Shown piece after piece: positions 1 to 9,100 of a stretch of 64,000 bases of DNA. The DNA is from Bradyrhizobium sp. 190 (GTDB lineage Bacteria > Pseudomonadota > Alphaproteobacteria > Rhizobiales > Xanthobacteraceae). The notes under the pieces were generated by a model. That model made no database searches. It had not been told where the DNA came from and saw nothing but the letters and a program-made list of their open reading frames with translations. A program made the translations under genes and the position numbers. How positions within the stretch are numbered: position 1 is the first letter of the stretch; the number at the start of each line of letters is the position of its first letter. The stretch is taken from assembly GCF_023073415.1 (NCBI RefSeq), contig NZ_JADPJL010000048.1, forward strand, positions 1-64,000. Direction: 5' to 3'.

Positions 1-144
1 CGATAAATCTCGATCCGCTCTTCAAGGCTGAGCTGGCAATAACATTGTCCCATCGCAACAACACCATAGCAGGTGTTGCACTTGTTCTGTGAACCAAGGA
101 CTTCCACACTGGCAAACAGGCGGTTAGGGGCGCATATTCGGGGC

Positions 145-294
145 ATGCGAACAAGACTTCACATCCTGCTATCGGCGGCGCTTCTCGCCGCCGCAATCCT
201 ATTGGTGTTCCGGAACGAGCTTCACGCGCGGGGGCCGTCAGCGACGCAATGTGGCTTCTGGGGCGAGATAAGCGACGGGTTGTCTTGCCGATGA
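145..294 (+). CDS. Small hypothetical protein with signal-anchor
   Basis: This frame encodes 49 residues. The start MRTRLHILLSAALLAAAILL has the shape of a signal peptide or signal-anchor, followed by a short tail with two cysteines. An in-frame ATG lies 24 codons upstream at 73, but its extra residues are polar and unlike an export signal, so 145 is preferred. No family is recognised. It may be a small exported peptide or chance coding. Confidence 0.4.
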   Translation: MRTRLHILLSAALLAAAILLVFRNELHARGPSATQCGFWGEISDGLSCR

Positions 295-411
295 AGCTTA
301 TGACCCAAGGTTCGAGGTCGACCAGATCTTCCGCCACCGTGATCCCAAGCGGGTGGCCAACAACAATGAGCAGGCGCTCGCCTGATCTGTACTGATAGCG
401 CGAATCGCTCC

Positions 412-577
412 CTACCCAGGACCATCCCGAGATGGCTCGGGGTGCAGGGCTGCCGCTTCCGCTGCATGTCGGCGATGAGTTTCTTCAGGCCGTCGACGGT
501 CTGCGGGTCGCTGATGTTCCTACAGACCTCTGGTCGTGCTCGACCTTGGCGTCGAGTTCTTTGCCCTGCTCGCACAT
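412..577 (-). pseudogene. Decayed small coiled-coil-type hypothetical gene
   Basis: On the minus strand three successive frames together give a coherent short helical protein. It starts near MCEQGKELDAKVEHDQRSV, continues in a second frame with SDPQTVDGLKKLIADMQ, and ends in a third frame with AAALHPEPSRDGPG and a TAG stop. No single frame is open throughout. It resembles the many 50-70 residue helical hypothetical proteins of Bradyrhizobium, recognised by style only. Two indels would explain the present state. The rest of 295-887 holds only the dispersed repeat. Confidence 0.4.
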
Positions 578-705
578 GTCCGCCTCCGCGGCATTCAGGC
601 GACAAACGCGTGGCGCGGCCAGGTTCTTATCTCAGCGCGAAGCGCTCGCCGGCTATGGCCCAAATCCGATAAATGGCGGCTGTGGTCTAGGCTTGTCACT
701 TCCGG

Positions 706-816
706 TATTGGCACCTTAGAGACATGACGGCCTGCTCTGAGGATGTCCGTTTCCGGAGGAAGACCGGAAGTGAGCGGCGAGCGGTCAATGTGACGTGATT
801 GACCCGCTTCGGACAT
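706..816 (+). repeat. Dispersed repeat, copy A (intact)
   Basis: The core at 743-816 begins ATGTCCG and ends CGGACAT, a 7-bp inverted repeat about 74 bp apart. Inside it is a second small palindrome, TTCCGG and CCGGAA around a 7-nt loop. Positions 706-802 match 2680-2776 with a single difference. Related, more diverged copies lie at 5261-5375 and 10421-10526. It sits upstream of the cyclase gene at 888. The shape suggests a REP- or MITE-like element with no coding capacity. Confidence 0.85.
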
Positions 817-887
817 GAGCATAGCCGGACATCGGCCCACAATCCTGCTATATAACCATTCAATTTCCCCGAGCCCGGGGGTCGATC

Positions 888-2675
888 TTGAGCAGCGCGC
901 ACGTAGAGCGGCGACTGGCAGCTATTCTGGCGGCGGATGTCGCTGGCTCTTGCCGCTTGATAGGGATCGACGAAGAAGGCACGCTAGCGCAACTGAAAGC
1001 TCTTAGAAAGACGCTTTTCGATCCCAAAATCGCTGAGCATCACGGACGCATCGTCAAGAATACCGGAGACGGCGCTCTCGTTGAGTTCGCCAGCGTGGTC
1101 GACGCCGTACGATGTGCCGACGAAATCCAACGCGGCGTGGCAGAACAAAATATCGATGTGCCGCAGGTCAAGCGGATCGAATTTCGCATCGGCATTCACG
1201 TCGGTGACGTAATCATCGAAGAGAACGATATCTTCGGTGATGGGGTCAATATTGCGGTGCGTCTCGAAGGGATCGCAGAACCAGGCGGCGTCAGCATTTC
1301 AGACGATGCTCATCGGCAAATTCGTGGCAAGATCGGTATCGATTATGACGATATGGGTCCGCAGGTATTGAAGAATATCGCCGAACCAATGCGCGTCTGG
1401 CGCGCGCGCATCGGCCCAAGCTTTGCGCAGGCAATGCTAACAAACCCGCCGACCGAAACTGCGCGACCCCTCGCGCTCCCCGACAAACCTTCCATCGCAG
1501 TGCTGCCGTTTGAGAACATGAGCGGCGATCCGGAGCAGGAATATTTCGCCGATGGCATGGTGGAAGACATCATCACGGGCCTGTCGCGTTCGAGATCGCT
1601 TTTCGTCATCGCGCGACACTCCACCTTTACTTACAAAGGCAAAGCTTTCGATATCAAACAGGTCGGCCGCGAGCTTGGCGTCCGCTACGTGCTGGAGGGC
1701 AGCGTCCGCAGGGCCAGCAATCGCGTTCGCATCACTGGGCAGCTCGTTGATGCCGCGACGGGTAATCATATCTGGGCAGACAGGTACGACAGTACACTCG
1801 AAGACATTTTCGATCTGCAGGATCGGGTGACCAGCAGCGTGATCGGCGCAATCTCCCCTCAACTGGAGCGCGCCGAAATCGAGCGCGCCCAGCGCAAGCC
1901 GACCGAAAGCCTTCAGGCTTACGACTACTATCTTCGCGCGTACGCCAGCTTTTACAGATTCACCAGAGAAGCGCACCTTGAAGCTCTCAAGCTCACGGAA
2001 ATTGCCAGCGGTATCGATCCCGAATTCGCCGCAGCATACGCGCTCGGCGCCCGTTGCTATATGCAAAGGAAAGCTTTCGGCTGGAGCACTGATGCTACTC
2101 AGGAACGAATTGAAGCCCGACGCCTCGCGAGACGAGCGATCGAGCTCGATAAGGACGATCCATCGGTGCTTGCAATGGCCGGACACGCGCTCGCTTACGT
2201 AGTGGGTGAGGTGGAGGAAGGCGCCGCCCTCCTCACGCGGGCGATAAATCTAGACCCAAATCTGGTTATCGCACGACAATGGAGCGGGTTCACTCACCTT
2301 TGGCTCGGTAACGTAGATGCCGCAATCGAGCAATTCAAAGTTGCGCTGCGTTTGAGCCCGCTGGATCCACGGAGCTTTAATGCCTTGACCGGGCTGGCCT
2401 ATGCTCATTTTTTCGCTGGCCGCAACGAGGATGCCTCATCATGGGCGGCAGCCGCTATCAGGCTACAATCGAAGTTTGTGCCAGCACAATTAATTCTGGC
2501 GGCATGCCATGCGATGTCTGGACGGGTTCAGGAAGCACGAGAAGTCTGTGCGCGCGCAATGCAACTGAACCCGACCCTACGCATTTCCGGATTTAAGGAC
2601 TGGGGGCCGGTTCTTCGACTTGAAGGTATGGAAAAATTGGCGCAGGCTTTCCGGATCGCTGGCATGCCGGAATGA
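888..2675 (+). CDS. Class III adenylate/guanylate cyclase with TolB-like and TPR region
   Basis: The 595-residue protein likely makes cAMP (or cGMP) in the cytoplasm. Residues 5-185 form a class III cyclase domain. The first metal-binding aspartate is in AADVAG near residue 17 and the second in NTGDGALVEF. Residues about 198-310 form the TolB/FlgO-like domain (PSIAVLPFENMSGDPEQEYF), and the C-terminal half is TPR repeats. The start codon is TTG at 888. It is chosen because MSSAHVERRLAAILAADV is the usual family N-terminus and no ATG is nearby. Repeat copies flank the gene on both sides. The sensory input is unknown; TolB/TPR regions usually bind proteins. Confidence 0.85.
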   Translation: MSSAHVERRLAAILAADVAGSCRLIGIDEEGTLAQLKALRKTLFDPKIAEHHGRIVKNTGDGALVEFASVVDAVRCADEIQRGVAEQNIDVPQVKRIEFRIGIHVGDVIIEENDIFGDGVNIAVRLEGIAEPGGVSISDDAHRQIRGKIGIDYDDMGPQVLKNIAEPMRVWRARIGPSFAQAMLTNPPTETARPLALPDKPSIAVLPFENMSGDPEQEYFADGMVEDIITGLSRSRSLFVIARHSTFTYKGKAFDIKQVGRELGVRYVLEGSVRRASNRVRITGQLVDAATGNHIWADRYDSTLEDIFDLQDRVTSSVIGAISPQLERAEIERAQRKPTESLQAYDYYLRAYASFYRFTREAHLEALKLTEIASGIDPEFAAAYALGARCYMQRKAFGWSTDATQERIEARRLARRAIELDKDDPSVLAMAGHALAYVVGEVEEGAALLTRAINLDPNLVIARQWSGFTHLWLGNVDAAIEQFKVALRLSPLDPRSFNALTGLAYAHFFAGRNEDASSWAAAAIRLQSKFVPAQLILAACHAMSGRVQEAREVCARAMQLNPTLRISGFKDWGPVLRLEGMEKLAQAFRIAGMPE

Positions 2676-2679
2676 CCGT

Positions 2680-2776
2680 TATTGGCACCTTAGAGACATG
2701 ACGCCCTGCTCTGAGGATGTCCGTTTCCGGAGGAAGACCGGAAGTGAGCGGCGAGCGGTCAATGTGACGTGATTGA
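2680..2776 (+). repeat. Dispersed repeat, copy B, left part
   Basis: This copy is identical to 706-802 except for one base, then stops abruptly after GATTGA where the IS1111-type element begins. Its missing right end resumes at 4135. Confidence 0.9.
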
Positions 2777-2780
2777 TGCT

Positions 2781-2793
2781 GTGGACGGCGCCC
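2781..2793 (+). repeat. IS1111 left subterminal inverted repeat
   Basis: GTGGACGGCGCCC is the exact reverse complement of 4119-4131. The next base inward does not pair, so the repeat is 13 bp. Confidence 0.85.
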
Positions 2794-2859
2794 ACTCTGC
2801 GGCATCGAAGTGCCATAGGGTGGTTGCGTTGAAGCAAACCACTTTGAGGGGAGCCGTCC

Positions 2860-3891
2860 ATGGGCGAGGTTAGCACGATTGGTCTCGATATTGCGAAGTC
2901 AGTCTTCCAGGTTCACGGCGCAGATGTTGATGGCGCGGTTGTGATCCGCAAGCGTGTGAGCCGCGCCAAGGTGCTGGAGTTCTTCTCGACTTTGCCGGCT
3001 TGCGTTGTTGGCATTGAAGCCTGCCCAAGTGCCCATCATTGGAGCCGTGAGCTCCAGGCGCTCGGCCATACGGTGCGGCTGATGCCGCCCAGTTATGTGA
3101 AGGCTTATCTCAAGCGCAGTAAGAACGACGCTAATGATGCTGCGGCGATCTGCGAGGCAGTGACACGTCCGTCGATGCGTTTTGTGCCGACCAAAAGCGA
3201 GCAGCAACAATCAGGCCTGATGCTGCATCGCAGCCGACAGCTACTGGTCCGTCAGCGAACGATGCTGTCGAACGCGATCCGCGGTCACCTGGCCGAGCTC
3301 GGCATTATCTCGGCAAAGGGGCGCAACGGCACAGCCGAGCTGTTCAAGATCATTGCTGACGAGAAGGATGGTCGGATACCCGCGGCCGCACGGTTCAGCC
3401 TCGATGTTCTTGCCCGCCAACACGCCGCGATCGCAGCTGAGATCGGAGCTATCGAGAAGCGCATCCATGCCTGGCATCGTTCAAGCGAAGAAAGTCGCCG
3501 GCTCGAGCAGATCCCAGGCGTTGGTCCCATCGTCGCCACCGCCCTGGTCTCAGAAGTCGGTGATTGGAAAGAGTTCTCGTCCGGACGAAGCCTGGCCGCC
3601 TGGATCGGGCTTGTTCCCAAGCAGCATTCGACCGGTGGCAAGGAACGTCTGGGTAGAATCTCAAAGCAGGGAAACCGGTATTTGCGATGGCTGCTCGTCA
3701 CGGGCGCCATGGCCGTTATCCGATATGCGTGGCAGCATGGCGCGCGGCGCCTCTGGCTTGCGCATATTATGGAGCGCCGGCCGATCAAGGTCGCCGCCGT
3801 GGCGCTTGCCAATAAAATTGCGCGCATGGCCTGGGCCATGATGGTACGCGGAGAGCAGTTCAAAGAGCCAAGATTGCTGCCAGCAGCATAG
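2860..3891 (+). CDS. IS110/IS1111 family transposase
   Basis: The 343-residue protein is a DEDD recombinase that moves the element without classic target duplication, by family knowledge guided by a non-coding RNA from the element. The N-terminal RuvC-like domain shows D10 (GLDIAK), E53 (GIEACPS), and D90/D93 (NDANDAAAI). The C-terminal Transposase_20 domain carries the helix-hairpin-helix IPGVGPIVATALVSEVGDW and the GLVPKQHSTGGKERLG segment with the expected serine-rich region. Length is normal for the family and the frame is intact. A purine-rich GAGGGGA precedes the ATG by 8 nt. It looks functional. Confidence 0.93.
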   Translation: MGEVSTIGLDIAKSVFQVHGADVDGAVVIRKRVSRAKVLEFFSTLPACVVGIEACPSAHHWSRELQALGHTVRLMPPSYVKAYLKRSKNDANDAAAICEAVTRPSMRFVPTKSEQQQSGLMLHRSRQLLVRQRTMLSNAIRGHLAELGIISAKGRNGTAELFKIIADEKDGRIPAAARFSLDVLARQHAAIAAEIGAIEKRIHAWHRSSEESRRLEQIPGVGPIVATALVSEVGDWKEFSSGRSLAAWIGLVPKQHSTGGKERLGRISKQGNRYLRWLLVTGAMAVIRYAWQHGARRLWLAHIMERRPIKVAAVALANKIARMAWAMMVRGEQFKEPRLLPAA

Positions 3892-4118
3892 ACAATAGGA
3901 GTTTCAACGATTGGCGAGGGCATGACGACGTAATGCAGATACGGTTGTTCCGGGGATTGGGAGAGCCCGTTTGGGTCAACGCACTTTCAAGTGCATGCGA
4001 ACGATTGGGACCCGATCCGCGCAGAGCATTAGGGCCAGCGGCTACACCTGCCGCATCAACAGGCCGGACACGTGACCGCACCCGACCAATGCTGCAAAAC
4101 GTCAGAAAGTTCTTGCCA
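3892..4118 (+). ncRNA. Candidate seekRNA/bridge RNA region of the IS1111 element
   Basis: IS1111 elements make a guide RNA from the non-coding stretch between the transposase stop and the right inverted repeat; this is that stretch. Two short segments resemble the insertion target. TTGGGTCAA at 3971-3979 is complementary to TTGACCCAA of the reconstructed target. GATTGGGACCC at 4003-4013 resembles the same strand of the target (GATTGACCC). Between them is a hairpin, GCACT-TTCA-AGTGC, at 3981-3994. The RNA ends and fold are not established, and the short matches could be chance. Confidence 0.45.
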
Positions 4119-4131
4119 GGGCGCCGTCCAC
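4119..4131 (+). repeat. IS1111 right subterminal inverted repeat
   Basis: GGGCGCCGTCCAC is the exact reverse complement of 2781-2793 and sits 3 nt inside the right junction. Confidence 0.85.
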
Positions 4132-4134
4132 ACG

Positions 4135-4151
4135 TGACCCAACTCGGACAT
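4135..4151 (+). repeat. Dispersed repeat, copy B, right part
   Basis: TGACCCAACTCGGACAT corresponds to the right end of the intact copy (800-816), including the terminal CGGACAT. It completes the copy interrupted by the insertion sequence. Confidence 0.8.
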
Positions 4152-4271
4152 CACGCAGGGTCCAATTGGATATACAGGTAGCTGTTAAGCGGCTAAAACA
4201 GGCACCGGAAACCACGTTGGGCTTCGGGCAATTAAATGAATAGCCGCGCTTCATTGCTCTCAGGGACAAGG

Positions 4272-5234
4272 ATGAAACGGCGTGAATTTCTCTTAAGCCT
4301 CGGCGGAGCCGTAATATGTCCCTTTGCTGCGTTTGGGCAGCAGATCAAAGTTCCGACAATCGGCGTACTCGTTTTGGGGAATCCTAATCCCGGTCCCTTT
4401 TTGAAAGCTCTTCGAGAAGCACTGGGAAAAATTGGCTACATCGAAGGCCAGAGTTTTCGCCTAGAGCTGCGATCCGCGGGTGGCGATGCGGCAGCCCTTG
4501 GAGATTTGGCTAGTGAATTGGTTCGCCTCAAAGCCGACGTTATTGTCGCTTGGCAAACGCCATCTGCCATGGCGGCGAAGCAAGCCACGAACAGCATTCC
4601 CATCATCATGGCGGCAGTCGGCGATGCGGTTGCTACCGGACTTGTGAAGAACCTGGCACGGCCTGAAGGTAACATCACCGGAAATACGGCTATCGCTGCA
4701 GAAGTCATGGCTAAGAACGTCGAACTCATTCGTGAGACGTTGGCGGCCGCTCGCCGCGTTGCAGTTCTGGCGAACACGGTGGACCCCTTCAGCAAGCCCT
4801 TTCTCAGTCAGATCGAGCTCGCAGCACCGGCCCTTGGCATCGAGATCAATCGGGTAATGATGCATCCAACGGAGAATGCCGAGGGTCATTTTGAGGGAAT
4901 GAGCCAAAGCAAGGTGGATGCAGTTATTATTCAACCAACCTTGATACGGAGGGATGTCATCGAACTCACACTGAAGCATCAGATGCCTTCGTTCTCGATG
5001 GTTGGTTCGTTTCCTTCTTCGGGCGGTCTGATGTCGTACGGCGCCTCTGATCCCGACCAGTGGCGGGAAGTGGCCATATACGTGGACAAGATACTGAAGG
5101 GCTTACGCCCGGCCGATTTGCCAGTCGCGCAACCGACCCGGTTTGAGCTAATCGTGAATCTCAAGACCGCCAAAACGCTTGGCATCACCATTCCTCCGTC
5201 GCTGCTTACGCGCGCGGATGAGGTGATCGAATAG
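4272..5234 (+). CDS. Orphan ABC transporter substrate-binding protein (ABC_sub_bind family)
   Basis: The 320-residue periplasmic binding protein belongs to the TrpX-like ABC_sub_bind group, whose ligands are largely unknown. The N-terminus MKRREFLLSLGGAVICPFAA is a twin-arginine signal. The core shows the family phrases GYIEGQSF, NLARPEGNITG and a closing LLTRADEVIE. The start at 4272 is chosen over an in-frame ATG at 4236 because it places the Tat motif at the N-terminus and follows AGGGACAAGG. No permease or ATPase gene is adjacent. A close paralogue sits at 10589, and a dispersed repeat lies 26 bp downstream. Confidence 0.85.
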   Translation: MKRREFLLSLGGAVICPFAAFGQQIKVPTIGVLVLGNPNPGPFLKALREALGKIGYIEGQSFRLELRSAGGDAAALGDLASELVRLKADVIVAWQTPSAMAAKQATNSIPIIMAAVGDAVATGLVKNLARPEGNITGNTAIAAEVMAKNVELIRETLAAARRVAVLANTVDPFSKPFLSQIELAAPALGIEINRVMMHPTENAEGHFEGMSQSKVDAVIIQPTLIRRDVIELTLKHQMPSFSMVGSFPSSGGLMSYGASDPDQWREVAIYVDKILKGLRPADLPVAQPTRFELIVNLKTAKTLGITIPPSLLTRADEVIE

Positions 5235-5260
5235 CGTTTTCTTGCTGTGGCGCATGAGTC

Positions 5261-5375
5261 CGGTTTTGGCACCTTTGAGACTTGGCGACCGGCCCTGACG
5301 ATGTCCGTTTCCAGGGGAAGACCGGAAGTAGTCGGCCGACGACCAAAATGACGCGATTGACCCATTAACGGACAT
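5261..5375 (+). repeat. Dispersed repeat, copy C
   Basis: The 5301-5375 core begins ATGTCCG and ends CGGACAT, and contains the conserved AGACCGGAAGT and CGATTGACCC blocks. It is diverged from copies A and B but keeps both terminal inverted repeats. Confidence 0.75.
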
Positions 5376-5502
5376 AGGTGGGGGAATCCCGGTCAAGAGC
5401 AATGGGCCGCTTGCCAGCAGGGGCAACAAGCCGTCATGGCCTGAGTCTCCCCGAAGTGCTAAAAAGAGTGAACATTCAATCAAACGCACCGGGGAATCAG
5501 TC

Positions 5503-5919
5503 ATGGCGTCGATCACGGCAGTTGCCAACGATTTCTTTGCCGCTTGCGAGACTGGAAAGGGTTGGGAAGTCTGCAAGACTTACTGTGCTCCAAACGCAAC
5601 CTTCGCTGCTCAGGCCGAACCGCTTGCAGAGATCGAAACTCTTGCAGAATACGCGGATTGGATGAAGGGACTAATGACGATTATGCCGGACGGTAGCTAC
5701 GAGGTGAAATCCTTCGCCACCGACGCCGAGCGAAACAATGTCGCTGCCTATGCTGTCTTTTCGGGTACTCACACCGGTCCCGGCGGTCCGTGTGAGCCGA
5801 CCGGCAAGAAGACGACGTCGGACTATGTCTACGTAATGCAATTCACTGGCGACAAGATCAGCCACATGACGAAGGTCTGGCATTCTGGTATGGCCCTGAA
5901 GGAACTGGGATGGGTCTGA
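5503..5919 (+). CDS. SnoaL-like (NTF2 superfamily) small protein
   Basis: The 138-residue protein has the cone-shaped NTF2-fold pattern. A helical N-terminus (VANDFFAACETGKGWEVCKTY) is followed by the APNATF strand and alternating strands ending KISHMTKVWHSG. SnoaL-like proteins are small cyclases, isomerases or ligand-binding proteins; the substrate cannot be told. ATG at 5503 follows GGGGAATC. It is a single gene between the substrate-binding protein and the large cyclase, with no clear operon partner. Confidence 0.7.
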   Translation: MASITAVANDFFAACETGKGWEVCKTYCAPNATFAAQAEPLAEIETLAEYADWMKGLMTIMPDGSYEVKSFATDAERNNVAAYAVFSGTHTGPGGPCEPTGKKTTSDYVYVMQFTGDKISHMTKVWHSGMALKELGWV

Positions 5920-6175
5920 GCGGCATCCCTCCTTGCTGTGATCGCGCTGCGCTGCAAAGATAAGTGGTAGATCAGCTTGGGCGACAAAACGCTGAGACGC
6001 GGGATAGGTTGGTCAGCGCAGTTGCCCCATACCCGACATCGCGTTGAGGTCTCACGAATCGACCAAATGTCTTCTGGACAGGGATTTCGTTATAGTTGCT
6101 GACCGAGGCAGTGCTTGCGTGTATCCTGACGCACATACATAGCCAAGACGTACGTCGAACTCTGCGAGGGCCAAT

Positions 6176-9100
6176 ATGGCAGAACTTCGCGAGTGGCTTG
6201 AGGCGCGAGGACTGGGCCGCTACGCGGACGCGCTATTGGCTCAGGACATCGAACTCGATATCCTGCCTCAACTGACAGATGCAGACCTGACGGCGGCCGG
6301 TCTTCCCGTTGGCGCCCGCAAGCGCCTGCTCCACGCGATTGAGGGGCAGCGCAACCTCTCCGACGCGGCGATTCAGTCAAGGGGGGCGCCGGCGATCGTT
6401 CCGACAACGGAGCCGGCAACTGAAGCGGAACGACGGCAACTGACCGTCCTTTTCTGCGACGTCGTCGGCTCGACGCGCCTCGCTGAGACGTTAGATGCGG
6501 AAGATCTGAGAAATCTGCTACTGTCGTTTCAGAAGGTGTGCGCAGATGTGGTTCAGCGCCATGAAGGGCAAATCGGCCTTTTCATCGGCGATGGCGTGAC
6601 CGCCTATTTCGGCTATCCGAGGGCTCACGAGGATTCCGCCCAGCGTGCAGTCCAGGCGGGCCTCGACATCATGGCCGGATTAGCGGAGCTTGGGCGAGAA
6701 GGTCTCGAAGCCCGCTGCGGTGTCCACACTGGCCCCGTTGTTGTCGGTGAACTGGGCGTTGGCGAGAAGCGCCTTTGTGACGGCATCGTCGGCGAAGCGC
6801 CAAATATTGCCGCACGTCTGCAAGCCTTGGCACCGCCGGGTAGCCTGGTCATGAGCGAGGCGACGCTGCGCCTCGTAGAGGGCTTCTTCGAGGTCGAGCC
6901 GCTTGGTCCGCAAATGCTCAAGGGCGTCAGCGCACCGATTGCGACCTATCGAGTGCTGCGGCCCAGCTCCGCGCCCAACCGCTTTGAGGCGAGAGGTGGA
7001 CAATTCCTGACTCCGCTCATCGGCCGCGAGACCGAACTCGGCTTTCTCACCAAGCGATGGGAGAACGCGGTGGAGGGCGAAGGCCAGGCCGTGCTGCTGC
7101 AGGGAGAAGCCGGCATCGGCAAATCCCGCTTGCTGCAGACGCTGCGCATGCAGCTTCGCGAAGCGCCGCACACCGAGATTGTCTTTTATGGTTCTCCACA
7201 ACATCAGACCAGCGCGTTTTGGCCGGTAATCCAACAATTGCATCGAGCGCTGGGTTTTGCCGGCGAGAAGGATGACTTGACGCGGCGCGAGCGCCTCCGA
7301 CACTTTCTCGGCGATCTCGATTTGGACAGCGCCGAGGTGGTCGAACCACTCGCCATGCTGCTGGGACTTCCGGCGGATCCGGGGTGGAATGCCGGCCCAG
7401 CGGATCCTGAGCAGGTTCGCCGGGCTGTCTTCGCTGCGCTGTCGCGGCTTACCTCTGCAGTACAGCGGCGAAGCCCATTGCTTGTGGTTGTCGAGGACGC
7501 CCACTGGATTGATCCCTCGACCACCGAACATGTCGGTCAGATGCTAACCGACATGGCGTCCCAACGGCTTTTCGTTCTGCTGACCGCCCGACCGGAGTTT
7601 CGGGCGCCGTGGTCGAACTCGTCGCAGATGGTGATCTTGCCACTGGCCAGGCTCAGCCGTCGTGAGACCGAAGCGATGATTCGTCGCGTCGCGCCCGATG
7701 ATCTGCCGGCAGCCATGGTGGCGCAATTGGTCGCCAAGACCGACGGTGTGCCACTATTCATCGAAGAGCTTACCAAATCGGTCGCCGAAAGCAGGAGTAA
7801 CCTCGCCTTCGGCGCGGCCATCGAGATCCCTGCGACCTTGCAGGCCGCACTTCACACCCGTTTGGATCGTCTGGCGCCGATCCGTCAAATCATTCAGGTG
7901 GCGGCGCTTTTGGGCCGGGTGTTCGATTCCGATCTTCTGATCGCAGTGACCCAGCGAGATGCTGCCGCGGTCAAACGGGCGCTGCACGACCTTATCGAGG
8001 CTGAGCTTATCTACCCGCGAAGAGATCCCCACTGCGAAAGTTATCAGTTCAAGCACGCACTGATCCAGGACGCGGCCGTCAGCACACTTCTTCGCAACCA
8101 ACGGGCCCAACTGCACCGCCAGATCGCTGTTGTCCTGGTCGAGCTTCGCGCCACAGCGGTCGAGCGTAACCCGGAACTCGTGGCGCACCATCTTCAGGAA
8201 GCCGGCGATTGGGGCGGCGCGCTCGAATACTGGCAAAAGGCGGGAATGGCCGCCATGGCAAGGGCTGCCGCCCGGGAGGCGGTATCGCACTTTGCCAATG
8301 CGATTGACTGCAGCAAGAAACTTGACGATGCGTCCGGCTGCGCCGAGCGGATAGCCCGTCTCCACCTGGCGATGGCCAGTGCCTTGATGCAGTCGGGCGA
8401 ATATCGTTCTGAGCGCGTTGGTCAGGCGCTTGATGATGCACGTCGTGCCACCGCGGACACTGCATTAGTCGAATTGCAGTGTGAAGTAGTGCTTTCGATC
8501 GCTGCGTTTTCTTATGCCACCGGTCGCAATCGCGAATACCTGATGCTCGCCGATGAGCAATTGGAAAATCACGCCGATCTGCTATCTCCCGCCTATGTGA
8601 GCGCCCTTTGGTCGACAAAGGGGACCGCTCATTTCAACCGGGCAGAATGGCGCTTCGCGATCGAAGCCATGCGTAAGGCTCGAGATCTGATTGATCGGAC
8701 TGACGCCAGCCGCCGTATTTTGCTGGGCGGTGGGGATCAACTCATACCGACCCAGCAAGACTTTTTCCGATCACTGGTTACGATGGGTTTCGTTGACGAG
8801 GCCGTCGAGACGGCAGAGTGCTTTGTTCGAACGATTGACCGGATGGAGAAGCCCTACGACATCGTCTGGGCTCTTGGGACAAAGAGCCTTCTGTGCGCGC
8901 TGCTCGGCCAAAACGATGTGCTGTTGCGGGACGCGGCGAAGATCATCGAGATCAGCGAACGCCATGGATACACCGCCCGAGTTAGCAGTGGCCTTTCATT
9001 GCGAGGACTTGCGCGCTCGCGATTGGGTGAGCTGAATGCCGGCATCGACGATGCCCGCGAGGGAATGATGCTGTGGCGTGGACAGGGCGTGGTATTTACT

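Larger units (their letters stand above)
2777..4134 (+). mobile_element. IS1111-type (IS110 family) insertion sequence, about 1358 bp
   Basis: The element carries one DEDD-type transposase and 13-bp inverted repeats at 2781-2793 (GTGGACGGCGCCC) and 4119-4131 (GGGCGCCGTCCAC). The repeats are subterminal, with 4 nt outside on the left and 3 nt on the right. This placement, together with a long right-hand non-coding region (about 240 nt) and a short left one (83 nt), is characteristic of the IS1111 subgroup. The boundaries are set by comparison with the intact repeat at 743-816: the left flank ends GATTGA and the right flank begins TGACCC, so only TGA is ambiguous. No other target duplication is seen. 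Confidence 0.88.

Noticed and set aside
1437..2186. A 249-codon frame on the minus strand under the cyclase
   Set aside because: Antisense to the cyclase/TPR gene with no motif; third-codon bias follows the plus-strand gene.
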